From Oikopleura dioica (taxonomy: Eukaryota > Chordata > Appendicularia > Copelata > Oikopleuridae), in assembly GCA_907165135.1 (NCBI GenBank), contig OU015566.1, positions 13,748,157 to 13,812,156 of the forward strand: 64,000 bases of DNA, in the 5' to 3' direction. Below the pieces are notes generated by a model. That model ran no database searches. It had not been told where the DNA came from and saw only the letters and a list, made by a program, of their open reading frames with translations. Shown here in pieces: positions 45,636-56,800 of this stretch (positions are counted from its first letter, which is position 1; the number at the start of each line of letters is the position of its first letter). The position numbers and the translations under genes are program-made.

Positions 45636-46154
45636 TTACAGAAAGCCGAAAAACTTAACCTTTGAAACATCCTCTTCCCAAGCAACGAAATCTTCATCGG
45701 CAAAATCGTTCAATTCTGAGCTTGACCGAATTCGTGTCCATTCAAACTTGTCGTTAGGGCAAACCGCTGGGCAGAAGATTTCTTCGACTTCGACTTTGGC
45801 GAACTTGTTCTGGATCTTTGACTTGATCTTCTTGAGTTGAAATTTCTTCTTGAGAAAGTTGGCTGAGGCGGATTTTCGAAGCTGCTTGGTTTTGGAGACC
45901 TTTGGAGTCGCGGATGGTTTTGGCGGATGGACGGAGAGGTCTTCGGGAATGGCGAGCATGGAGAGTCGGGAAATGCGTCGATCAACTTCTTTTCGGACGA
46001 ATTTTGCGGGATTGGAGACGCCGATGGATCGTCGAGTTCCTTTGTTTCGCTGGAATTTCATGTTTTTTGAGTGTTGTTGTTTTTTGATAGTTTGATGATG
46101 GTTGCTTCTTCCGGTCTTGTATTTATGTGATGGAATAACGAGATCTTGCGCCAT
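45636..46154 (-). CDS. Basic hypothetical protein
   Basis: Single-exon ORF of 172 aa, not recognised. Strongly basic: His/Lys-rich N-terminus, middle KKKFQLKKIKSKIQNKF, acidic end with DEDFVAWEEDVSK. No signal peptide or membrane segment. Minus-strand AATAAA near 45594. An in-frame ATG at codon 32 (MKFQRNKG) could be the true start. A nuclear role would fit the composition but is only a guess. Confidence 0.55.
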   Translation of the reverse strand: MAQDLVIPSHKYKTGRSNHHQTIKKQQHSKNMKFQRNKGTRRSIGVSNPAKFVRKEVDRRISRLSMLAIPEDLSVHPPKPSATPKVSKTKQLRKSASANFLKKKFQLKKIKSKIQNKFAKVEVEEIFCPAVCPNDKFEWTRIRSSSELNDFADEDFVAWEEDVSKVKFFGFL

Positions 46155-48649
46155 CTAGGATCCAGATGATTTACAAGAAAAAAGCAGCAGGCGGTCGATC
46201 AGCTGGTCGCAATTCCGATTGTTCTTCCGGGAATTCATTTGTGTCCAGCTGAAGCAGTGTCAATATCAAACGCAGATCGGAATCAGTCCTGGTTGATAAG
46301 GATCAGTATTGATAGACCGAAGAAACAGATTTCCGGGTGTCAGGATGATTCATTATTGAATGCAGAATTTTAAGTCTTCAGCAAATTAATTTAAGCAATA
46401 TCTCGAGTTTAAATATTGGCAGGCAGCCAGGCGCATGGTCCGAGCAACTAAGTTTTTAGCGGGATCGCCCGAAGCTCCGGTTTTTCTAGTTTGAAAACTG
46501 TAAAATTTAATAAAGGTGATTTACAAAATGAGCTTTTTTCGCGTTGGAAATGAGGTCAAAATTTGAATTTCCCATACTCCTAACTCCTAGCTTTTCGAAC
46601 CTCCTAATGTCTGTGCTGATTTCACGGCAAAACCCACAGTTCAACTGGCCACCAATTTTGCCGAAAAAAACCGAAAAAAAAGAAGATTGATGCGTTCGAA
46701 ACTTTGACTTGTTATTGTTTGTTTAGAGCGTTTCCAATCATCATGTTTGAAGTGTCTTTCCTGGGACAATTTTGTTTGTGCAATTTTTCATTGCTTCAAA
46801 AACATTCTCGTCATTGCTTTTTTTGGTTTATCGCATCGCTGTGGGATACCAGAGCTCTTATCGCAATTTACGGCGGAAAAGAAAGTGGGCGTCGTCAGCA
46901 AAAGTTTCGGAGCACAGAAACCGCCCTGAGCTCTTAAAATCTTTATCAATTCAGCGACTTCCAATTTCCAGTCTGGAAAAGAAGACGAGAGTCACGAAAC
47001 GATGTTACCCACTTACTGCTCTTGAATTCCAAATCGCAAAAAGAAAATTGGCGTGCGGATTTTTATGACAGAAAGTTTGACTTCATTTCTCGTCATTTTT
47101 GTTTTTTGACAAGGATTGTAGATTCTACAATGTAGAATAAATGCCGATCTTTTGGGTTCAAGATTGTCAATAAAACTCAAAAATCTAGGCCCTAGATTGT
47201 CCTTTTCTTAGATCAAAAGACAACAAAACAATATTTTATTCAGCAAATTAATTTTCCCCAATTTTTTCTTCTTGCAAGAATTTTGGTTCGAAAGTCTTGC
47301 TTTTTTGCTGAGAAAAGTACGAATTAGTGCGTGCTTGTACTTCCCGCCTAGGTTCTAGGTCGTGACGTTGCATATTTCTGCCAGCTTGTAATTTGTAGCG
47401 AAGTTTCATGTTTCTACCGTGCGCAGTGCACACATTGATTTTGATTGAGAAAACTGGGTGCTTATCAAGCAGAGCAGCCCGGGACCGCAACTGGGAGGCG
47501 CTAATTTCTTTTCTTGAAAACGCCCTAGACCGCCGAGGCTCTTTAGGCTGAGCTCCGCTCCGCTTTCGTGTCAGAGGATTGACACCACCCGCGGCACCAA
47601 GGGCCTTGGTGGAGATACAGCAGATCATTCCATCGCCCAGTCACAGAGACTCTTAAACAAAACAACCATCCTCATCCCCATCATCATCATCATCATGTCA
47701 TAACCCCGATTGAGATTGTAGAAAAAGAGAGAGAGAGAGAGAAAGAAAGAAGGGACAAGAAGAATGAGCGAATTTAGCGAAATATCACAAGAAATAGGAA
47801 AAGGGAGCTTGTTGTTTTTAAGATTAGGGAGCTTTAGGGGATGAAAACGTGGCAAAAAGGAAGCTATTTTTCCAAAAACGGAATTTTTTCAATCAAACGC
47901 AGATTTTGAATGAAGAAATCATCTGGTTTTCCTACTTTCTAGATGAATAAAAATTTGGTAAAAGATGGTGAAGGGTATCCTCTTCATTATCGCTCCTAAG
48001 AAAGGGGTTTTTGAGGAAACTTAAGGGTGTCAAAATCAATCTGGAACATTTCAATGACTCATTATCTGAATCCAACTTTAACTCTTTGTCTATAGAATAT
48101 GCTAAAATTCACCGTGAAATTTCATCTTTCAAAATTCAGTCACCTTTGAATCCCTGCATCCTTGTCAATTCCCATTTCCCGCTTTTGATTCAACTTGGAT
48201 CCCTTTGAATAAGTCGAGGACGAAGAAGTAGCTGGAATCACGGAAAAGAAAGACAACGAAAAACAAGGTAAAGAAAGCTGAAATTCAGCCGGCTCTGTCT
48301 AACCGACTGCGGCGTGATTGAGTTAACCTGACGAGTGTAATTGTAGATGACCTCGAAAAGCTGGTCCTCAGTGCAAACTGTGGCGGTATGCTCGGGCTGC
48401 TGCAGGCTAGAACGTGCGCAAACCCAAACACCGCCGCCGAGGAGGTGAACTATTTCAAGGCCTGGGATTGGAAGGCCTGTAACGTCGCGCATGCACCACC
48501 CGCGGACGGGTTCATTAACTTTCGCAGACAGTAACAAATCGAACTTTTACAGTAATTTAAATAAAGAGCCATTTGATCAAATTCAAAGCAAAAAAAGGGG
48601 CAGAAAAAAAATAAATCAGGAAATAAAACTGAAAATTTTTTTTATGGAA
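46155..48649. other. Intergenic with two GC-rich open stretches
   Basis: No gene with a recognised domain. Two GC-rich minus-strand open stretches (about 47340-47640 and 48330-48537) might be exons. The copy of the ACACCCTTA motif at 48020-48032 and an AGAGAG tract near 47730 are the only other structure. Confidence 0.4.
48330..48537 (-). CDS. Possible exon of unknown gene
   Basis: Open minus-strand stretch reading NEPVRGWCMRDVTG, LEIVHLLGGGVWVCARS and TEDQLFEVIYNYTRQ, then a potential GT donor (CAG|GTTAAC). Its GC content is higher than the flanks and the composition looks protein-like, but no partner exon joins in frame. Could instead be a conserved non-coding element. Confidence 0.25.
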
Positions 48650-49828
48650 TTAGTCGAGTGACGACATATGCGGTCAATCTTCGGGGTAGGGATCCCGAAG
48701 AATAGACGATTTTAAATACGCTCAATCTTCGGGGTAAAATCCCGAAGAGCTACCAATATAAAGTGCGGTCAATCTTCGGGGTCTTGAAAATCCAGAGACG
48801 AAGAATAACCGATGCACAATGCGGTGATTCTTCGGGGTAAAATGAGTGTTTTCGAGATCGTCGAGTGCTTAATTTCGCTGCCGCGTTATCGAAATTCCTA
48901 TCATCCGCCCGCCTTATGAATGTTGCTATCAGCACGATTTCTAATCAAAAAACCGAAAAAAAAGAAGAAAAAAATTTTTATTGAAATCAAGGAAATGGTC
49001 CGTAATAATATGGATTATCCTTCAATTATCATAACTGAAGGCGACAGAGAGATTCTCTTTCACCAGTAGAACGCTCTTTCCAAGTCGATAATCTACGAAT
49101 GTTCTCAGCTTAAAAGTATCTTAAAGTATCCTTCAAATTTCTTTTTCAAAGACTTTTTTCCCATAAAAAAATTAAAATCATAGTATTTGCTAAAATAAGG
49201 TTAGGGTTAGGGGGCACCTTCAAAAATGACGGAACAAATTACCCGAGGGGGATAGGCTAGGGTTAGTTAGGGTTACCGAAGGTAACCCTAAGTAACCCTA
49301 GACTAGACCCCGGCATCTTAGGACCGAGGGGCGGAGCCCCGAGGTAAAGGACATTCAGATTTGATAATTTTCTACTGTTGAAATAGTTTACTATACTTTA
49401 CTGTTAAAAACTTTCAATAAGAGAGTTGTTAATTGGCTTTCAATCTTTAGGACGAATTTTTTATTCGAAAATCCCTCAATTTAGGTCGGAAATATCGGCC
49501 AAATTATTATTCATTATTATTCATTCATCAATTTACTGAAATTAATAACATCGGATTTCTATTTGTTTGATAGTTTTTCATAGCAGGAATAACTATATAA
49601 TAATTAAATATGCTGATCGTTTATAAGTATTCATCTTCAAACTTTTTTTGACCCCGAAGATTCACCACAATGTTGATCGGTTATTCTTCGTCTCCGGATT
49701 TTCGAGACCCCGAAGATTGACCGCATTTTTATCGGTAGCTCTTCGGGATTTTACCCCGAAGATTGAGCGTATTTAAAATCGTCTATTCTTCGGGATCCCT
49801 ACCCCGAAGATTGACCACGTATGACCTC
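48650..49828. mobile_element. Foldback element with about 170-bp terminal inverted repeats
   Basis: The left arm (48650-48835) and right arm (49655-49828) are inverted copies. Each is built of sub-repeats CGGTCAATCTTCGGGGT and CTTCGGGATTTTACCCCGAAG. The centre is AT-rich except for a core at 49185-49350 with telomere-like repeats and hairpins. No transposase ORF. Non-autonomous DNA element by appearance. Confidence 0.8.
49185..49350 (+). repeat. Telomere-like hairpin core (copy 1)
   Basis: GGTTAGGGTTAGGGG is followed by a hairpin: CTAGGGTTAGTTAGGGTTACC, loop GAA, then GGTAACCCTAAGTAACCCTAG (one mismatch). A second hairpin has GGGGCGGAGCCCC. Nearly identical to the reverse complement of 58493-58668. 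Confidence 0.85.
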
Positions 49829-51544
49829 GAGTGACACCCTTAATTTCTTTTTCCCAAAAATCCCAAGACAGACATCTCGTGGAAAAAATTTCCGCCTTCG
49901 GCCGCGCACTCCTGTTCGAAAACTCGCCAAGCGTGATGTTGGAGATGTTGCTGCTCCGTCGACTTCTGAAGGAAAGGTTCCAACATTCATCGAATCCCTA
50001 GTTTAAAACCCTTAATAATTCCTTATCAAGCCTAAAAGATAATTGGACGCAAGATTTTTTGTTATTTTTGTCAAAATAAGCGTCGATTTAAGAAGCATCA
50101 ACGTGGAACCCTTATCTTTCAGAAATTAATGAAGCTGTCAGTCGATTTACAACGCTTCTAAGGAAAGGGGCTAGAATTGATGATTCATCAAATTTTCCGC
50201 CGTTTTTATCAAAAGAAGAATATGTCAACAAGACCGATAAAATTATGAAAAAAAGCTATCTTTTCGGACCGAAAACGATTTTTCCGATTCATTTTTCCGC
50301 TAAATGGCGCTGTTTTTCATCAGCCAATCAGATCAACGAAAATCGTACATGTTCGCTTATCTGATTGGTCCATCGCCAACCCTTTTTTCTCATGAAAACT
50401 TGGCTAAAACACGCCTTGGAAGCATGCAAGCCCAGTTTAATTTTCTTATCAGCAAATTAGCTGTGCGCTATCGAACAAGATATGCATTGTTATAAAAACT
50501 CCAACATAAAAAGAGCCCCAACAAGCTCTCGCCCAGCTTGAGTAGTTTTATCAGCGCCAGGATCGGCAAAGTTCATTAAAAACAAAAGTAGAACCACGAA
50601 CTCTTAAAACGATTTGTCATGGTGGTTGCTTAATTTTACGGGGATCCAGGGCAGGAGTCAAATATAGTTCGCATTTTGTGTTGCGATTTCGAGTGGCTAC
50701 GAGCTTGGAATGATGAAGGTTTTAGATGTCAAAGAATGAAAAATGGATTCTTTGACATCTAATAATTTTCAACATTTCAAAGCTGAAATTCTTAGCTTGA
50801 GGAATATCCATTTTTCTGAATAAACCAATCATGGTCGCAAATTATTGACTAGGCTAGGCTAGCTTAGCTGACTTGAAAAATAAATTAGACAAATTGTCTT
50901 TTGAGTTTATTTAGACTAAGCTAAACTTAGCTGAGCTACCTGATTTGTCCTTTTATAAAGCCAATAAAGGCTCAGCTTAGTTGAGCAAAATTTGGCTAAG
51001 CTACTAGCTAAGCTTAGCAAAGCTAAAATTTTGTATGAAAAAGGAATTCAGCTAGGCTAACTTAGCCGTAGAAGATTTAAGAGTGCAGCTTAGCTAAGCA
51101 TAGCTTAGCTTAGTTTAGCCTAGCTTAGCCTTGATTAGCCTACCCTAGCCAAGTTTAGCCTAGCCAAGCTTAGCCTAGCCAGACTTAGCCTAGCCAAGCT
51201 AAGCCTAGCCAAGCTAAGCCTAGCCAAGCTAAGCCTAGCTTAGTATATTTCAACTGCGACCTCCTTATTTTTAGTCCGAAGTAGTTTTTCGATGGGTTAA
51301 TGCTGTGCACTTTAGTGCCCACGAAATATTAAAAGGAAGCGATATTATTTTCGACGTAATAAAAGCCAAAATACCGGCCATTACGGAAAAAATATCGCCC
51401 CAATTCACCAGACAATTAGAATCGGATAAGTCGGCGGCTATAGAATATCGAGATAATCCGGTTCGCGCCCCCTGAACAAGTCCGGTGGTGAAAGATGAGA
51501 CGCTTGCGCGTTTTCTCGTGGTCGGCTACAAATTCTCCTCGCCA
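49829..51544. other. Intergenic upstream of the zinc-finger gene
   Basis: Starts with an ACACCCTTAA motif (49829-49845). An open stretch to 50006 (ending VPTFIESLV) has no recognised homologue or partner exon. An A-T rich region follows, then the AGCCTAGCCA repeat tract at 50850-51243. No other gene seen. Confidence 0.4.
50850..51243. repeat. TTAGCCTAGCCA-type degenerate tandem repeat
   Basis: Degenerate AGCTTAGC/AGCCTAGCC units over about 390 bp. The most regular part is 51120-51240 with a period near 15 (AGCCAAGCTAAGCCT). Confidence 0.85.
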
Positions 51545-53281
51545 ATGGCGCGGGCGATCGAGGTGCCCGTGCTCGAGTGTAACGATGACATCAACGATGA
51601 CGACCTCGAGTCGGACATTTGCAATGAGTGTGTCTTCTGCGAGCGGGACCAAGTTCGACACCACCGGACAAAGAAAAACGAGCACACACTCATGCGAGCC
51701 TTGAGATCTCCCTGCCGCTGTAGTCACGAAGAAGAGCACAAGAAAAAGAACTACGATGGACTGGTCAAGGACCCGACCCCAGTGCTCGAAGAAGACAAAG
51801 AAATAAAAGTCGAAAATGGAACCGACCATAAAAATCAAGAGAATCAGAACACTAATACTCCTGCTAACAGTAACTCCAGAGCTGCAACCTCCACTTCTTC
51901 AAGAAAACGCTGCAACCACGACAACTCCGAAACATGTGCAAAACGAGTATCCGTCATTATGTCCAAGCCGAGATCGACCAACGAGGGCGACACTGGATTC
52001 AACACTGGTTCAAGGTAGTTTTACTAACCGACATCCTTCTTTTTCCTAGTCATTAACCAATCGTGGCAAATCTAAAATCTTGTTCTCTTCGTTGATTTCA
52101 AATTTAAGATCTGCTCTCTCTGTTTCTTCCTTCACAACTCCTGTCCCCTCTTCACAAAGTTATATTAGCAAGAATCCTCCTTCATCATCTCATCAAAACC
52201 ATCACCACCAGCACCAGCACCACCATCACAACCATCAAAATCATCAAAATCACCAGAATCGCCAGAGAGATCAGCAAAACCACGCTGGAAAAGAAATTTT
52301 ACCTCGGCCAAGTGCTCATTTGGACCAAAATCAACAAGCTGCTATGCAACGAAATCATCAAAACCAGCAAGTTCAGCCTCTTCCAAGGCCACAGTTCAAA
52401 GTAGAACCACCTCAGGAGTTCCAACGAACGCCTATGCTTCCTCATTTTCCCCACGGGCACAGGTACTCGTCCCTACAAAATACCCCCAAAACCTCGCTTC
52501 AGAATGGGGCACCCAAACTTCAATCAAGCTATGCAACTGATGCAGCAGCAAAACTCGCTCTACAGCCAGCACCAGCAGCAAATGCCCGCCCAGCGTGCCG
52601 ATAGCGTCCAAAGTATGCCGGCGTACTTGTCCAGCTATCGAATGCGCGATTCTATGTCGCAGATGATCCGCCCAGATCATCCGATGAATATCAAAGTTGC
52701 CTTCAATAATTTAGGTATTTCAGAGTAAATGGAGCTTTTTGTTTACAACTTTCTTGAAATTACTGATAAAACTGGTGAATTCTAGCGCTAAAACTCGGAA
52801 TATCGCGGTCAATTCCAAAACATACAGAACAACAAGTGACCGACCTTCTTCAAATTGCTTGTGAAGTCAGAAGGGATCAAGAATGCGACTATTTCTTCTG
52901 CCCATGGCAAGGTAAATATCACATCATTTTCACCCCTTTTTCTCCTTTCTAGAGTGCCCCAAGTTCTTCAATCGGCGCGACTCGCTCGTCCGCCACCTTC
53001 GAGTCCACGTGGATGTTCGATCATTTCAATGCGAAAAATGCGACCAGAGATTTCTTCGCTCCGATCATTTGCGGTAAGAAACATCGAAAAAAGCATCAAC
53101 TAACAATTCTAGGGTTCACATGCTGAGGCACACAGGAGAGCAGCCATTCGCATGCATCGTCTGTGGAAACACTTTTGCTAGAAAAGATTTGAGAAACAGG
53201 CATATGAAAGCGACGCATTACAAAAATGAACGGCCGCCGCAGCGTGTACTAGGAAATGGTTTAAATATCTGTGAATTCTAG
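51545..53281 (+). CDS. EGR-like C2H2 zinc-finger transcription factor
   Basis: 483 aa in six exons: 51545-52014, 52109-52462, 52503-52714, 52786-52911, 52953-53073, 53113-53281. The N-terminal region has Cys-rich CNECVFCE and CRC, then His/Gln-rich low complexity ([10 protein letters not shown]). Three C-terminal C2H2 fingers follow: [37 protein letters not shown] and [22 protein letters not shown], joined by HVDVRSF and HTGEQPF linkers. The CX4C first finger, RSDHL in the second and FACxxCGxxFAR in the third resemble EGR/Krox proteins, but contact residues in fingers 1 and 3 (RRDSL, RKDLR) differ from the canonical RSDEL and RSDER. The start is the first ATG of the open frame; an upstream exon is possible. 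Confidence 0.8.
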
Positions 53282-53800
53282 CGCTCGTTTTTGAGTCAAT
53301 AAAAAACCAAAATAAGACCTGTTGGAAGGCGCGAGTTGGGACGATATTCCGATTTAGAATGGAAATTTGACAAGTTCTTCAGTGAAAAAATACAACTTTT
53401 AACTGACAGACATTTCTAAGGTGTGCTAAATTATCTGTAAGTTATCTACCTGTATCTATTTATTGAATTCACATTGCATATGTTAAACTGTATTTGTTAA
53501 CTTATCTGCGCTGATTCGTACGTTTGATCTTGCCTTCAGTTTTGCAATTTCAGATCAAAATAAAATAAAAAAAAATCATCGAGGTCCCTTTCTTTGCAAA
53601 TATGTTCTTGGTTTTCTGTGCTAACCGAGCCTTACATCGGGTTTGGAAAGATGAATGAGAAGTACTGACATTAAGAAAGGAAGAAGAGCGAAGACTCAGA
53701 TGTCAAAGTGTCAGACAAGCAGTCGTGAAGACTATTCCAACATTCCATTTTTTACCGTTTTTATCTTCATTGATTTTTTTTCTACCAGAGACCTCTCAAC
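53282..53800. other. Intergenic: zinc-finger 3' end and kelch gene promoter
   Basis: Includes AATAAA near 53562 for the zinc-finger gene. No coding sequence seen. Confidence 0.5.
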
Positions 53801-56800
53801 ATGGTTATTGAAGAAGAAAATGAAAAAATAAAGAAGGCGATTTTCCAGACTAGAGTCCGGGTAATTTTTATTTAATTCGCTTCATAAACTCTCTCGAAAA
53901 GTGTATTGATTGCGACTGCAAGGGCGTTCTGAGATTGAAGGGAAAGAAAGTTTATCTGCTACCCATCGAAGTCTTGACAACTCGTAGCATTCATACTCAA
54001 GAATATGATATCAAAAAGTCAAAGAAAAAAAAGACTTGGAAGAAAATAAACTCGAAAATGGCCTTGGCAGAGCACGGAAACGCCACCGATCCCCAGCAGT
54101 ACAGTTATCTGACACTTGGCACTATTTTTTGGGTCACTGTCATGCTCATAGGTACCTTCTCTATAAATAATAGACTATAATTTTCTTCCAAAAATACTTT
54201 GAACCTAGCGAATTTGGCGTCTTTGGAGAAATCTCGCGGCGTAACGACTTTTCTGACGTCAACTTGTCACCGAAACTACAAAAAATGCGTCCAAAACGTG
54301 ACAATGGATCTCTGCGGGCATTTGATGAAGCAATGTCACGAGACAGAAGAGTTTATTCTTCCTGAACCAGTTTCTAAAATTGAACACGCCAAAGCAGCGC
54401 CTCTTATCTTCACTGAAGAAGAGAACGAAGTAAATTTCCGCCGCTGTCAGAAGAAACAATTTTACGACCAGAATATCTGCCGCCATCTCTGCTCGACCAC
54501 ACTTGTTTTGAAATCAACGAGGACGAACCCAATCTCCCCCTGCGAGTCGATTTGCTTCGAACTAACCAAATCTTCTGATGCCGCTGGAGAAGTCTGTCCA
54601 ACTCAGAAGTACTGCAAAAGCGGATGCCCTTGTCCATTCTACGATTGTGAAAAATTTGACTCACGACAAAAAATGATTCCTGCGTTTGATTTAAAGTCGA
54701 ATTCAATTAACTCAGTTTCGGGTGCAGTAAAAGATGCCATAAGAAAGTCAAACGGCAACGTCGAACAGATAACTGCTCGTTTGGACTACCGAGAATATGG
54801 AAAACGAAAGATCTTAAAATTTCGAAAAATTGTGCTCTCCGATTTTGACGGAAATGTGAAAGACATTGATGTTTATGATAGTTTTTTTCTTTATGAACGT
54901 TTTTCTTGATTTCTTATGAGTCTCCTTTTCTTTTAAAAACGGAGTCAACAAAAACGCACAAGTCAACTGGTGCAACGTATCTCAATGGAGAACACTACCT
55001 GGTTGATGCGGTTGGAAATCTAATGAAAGTGAGGGAAACTGGCATAGCTCCGATATTCATTCCAAATCGTCTTAAACGAGTGTAAAAATTTGCATATTTT
55101 TTATTGCATATTTCCTTGTTTTTAGAGGATTTTTTGTTTTTCATTTCGGCTCGTCGATCGCAAAACATCATATCGAGATTCGTTTTAGAGAGAAGGGTAA
55201 GAGGATCTTTCCTGTTGTGGTCATCTGAAAAAGGTCCAAATATGCTTAACCCGTTGCCGACCGGTTGGCGTAGAAACGCCTTCTACGCCAATAAGTTTCC
55301 CGTATTTCGAGCCTCGGGGCGTGTTGTATCAGCAAAACTGCTACGCGCTCGGCAACGGGTGAACCCGATCTGAGATCGGCGATCTCTTTTCATCATGAAT
55401 GTTTGAACCACATAAAAGTTCTCCAACTGGAAGAGAGGACAAATGCTACTTCTACGCTCCAGATTATAATTTAAACCGTTTCGAAGAGGCCCAAGGTTAC
55501 ATCGCCAGTAACCACTTCAATGCAAAAGTCTCTTCAACAAGCTTCAAGGGAGTTTTCTATCTGATGAGCGTCCGAATGAGCGAAAATTTTATCAAATTAT
55601 CAACCACTGTGGCTTTGAACAGAATAAGAAAAGATGAAGAACTTGAAAAAGGGTGGAGAAAGAATGAGATCCATCTACCTTCAGAATTCAGAGACTTGGA
55701 TCCTGTTCATGTTTTTCCTATGACAAGAGTTCAAATTGATTTATTTTCATGTTCAAAAGTGATTCTATTGTCGAACTTATGAAAGAATGATTTGGGAAGA
55801 CTTCTTCTTATTTTAGTTACCAGAAGTATCAATCTTTCAAATACTTTGTATTCGCTATTGTTGGAAGCGGACGGGAAGTTTCTGACTCTGGGAAGCGAGT
55901 GGATTGGCTCTCTTGTTGAGTATGAAGAAGAATCTATCTGCTATTCGAAATTATTTGCTTCAATGGATCTCAATTATACTGATCGGGGTGCATTTAACAA
56001 TGACGAATGCGAGTACTTTGTAAATGGAATACTCAACGACGAGAGGATTTTTCTTCAAAACAATGTTTTTGACTTGATTTTTGAAATAAGTTATAATTTC
56101 GGAAAGGGTTTTTTCTAAAGCAACTATTGTAATCATAGTTATTTGACTGTGAAATTCATAACGAGCTGAAAATTCTCACCAAAATGATTTAAATCCACAA
56201 AAGACACGATCGACGTCGAATTCGTTCAGCAAAAAGCTATCAAGAAAATGCACGTGACAAGCAATCCCTTTTTTGGCTTCCACGATGACATCTTCCCTGC
56301 TTTTGCGAAAAATGCTGAAAATCAGTCACCTTTTCCGGGGTCATTTCACCACAAAACAATTATACCCGATTACTCATTTACTTCCCTCGAAGAGTTCAAA
56401 CACATTTCAACTGTCGAAATGAAACTTGATGGAACTGATAAATTTGAGTTCGATATGAAGATAAATTCAAGTTTTGGTGAAAAGTTTGAAGTTCTTGAAA
56501 GCAATTTCTTTGATGGAACAACTTTCTTTCTTTTTGGAAGTTTTCAAAATGGGTCGTTTTGGATTGAGTCTGATTATTTTGATAAAAGCGTGATTTTCCA
56601 GTATAATGAATCAGAATCGATGCATTTGGCATTCAATATAAATTTTAATTTTTCTGATGATGGATCTGTTAATTCATCGTCTTTTGAAGTTTCTAAGGAA
56701 GCGTCTAGTTTATTTTCAATCTAAAAAAATTTGTTCCTGTCTAAACGTTAAAAGAATCTCAATGAACATCTTTCTGAAACAAATATAACAGGACTTGAAA

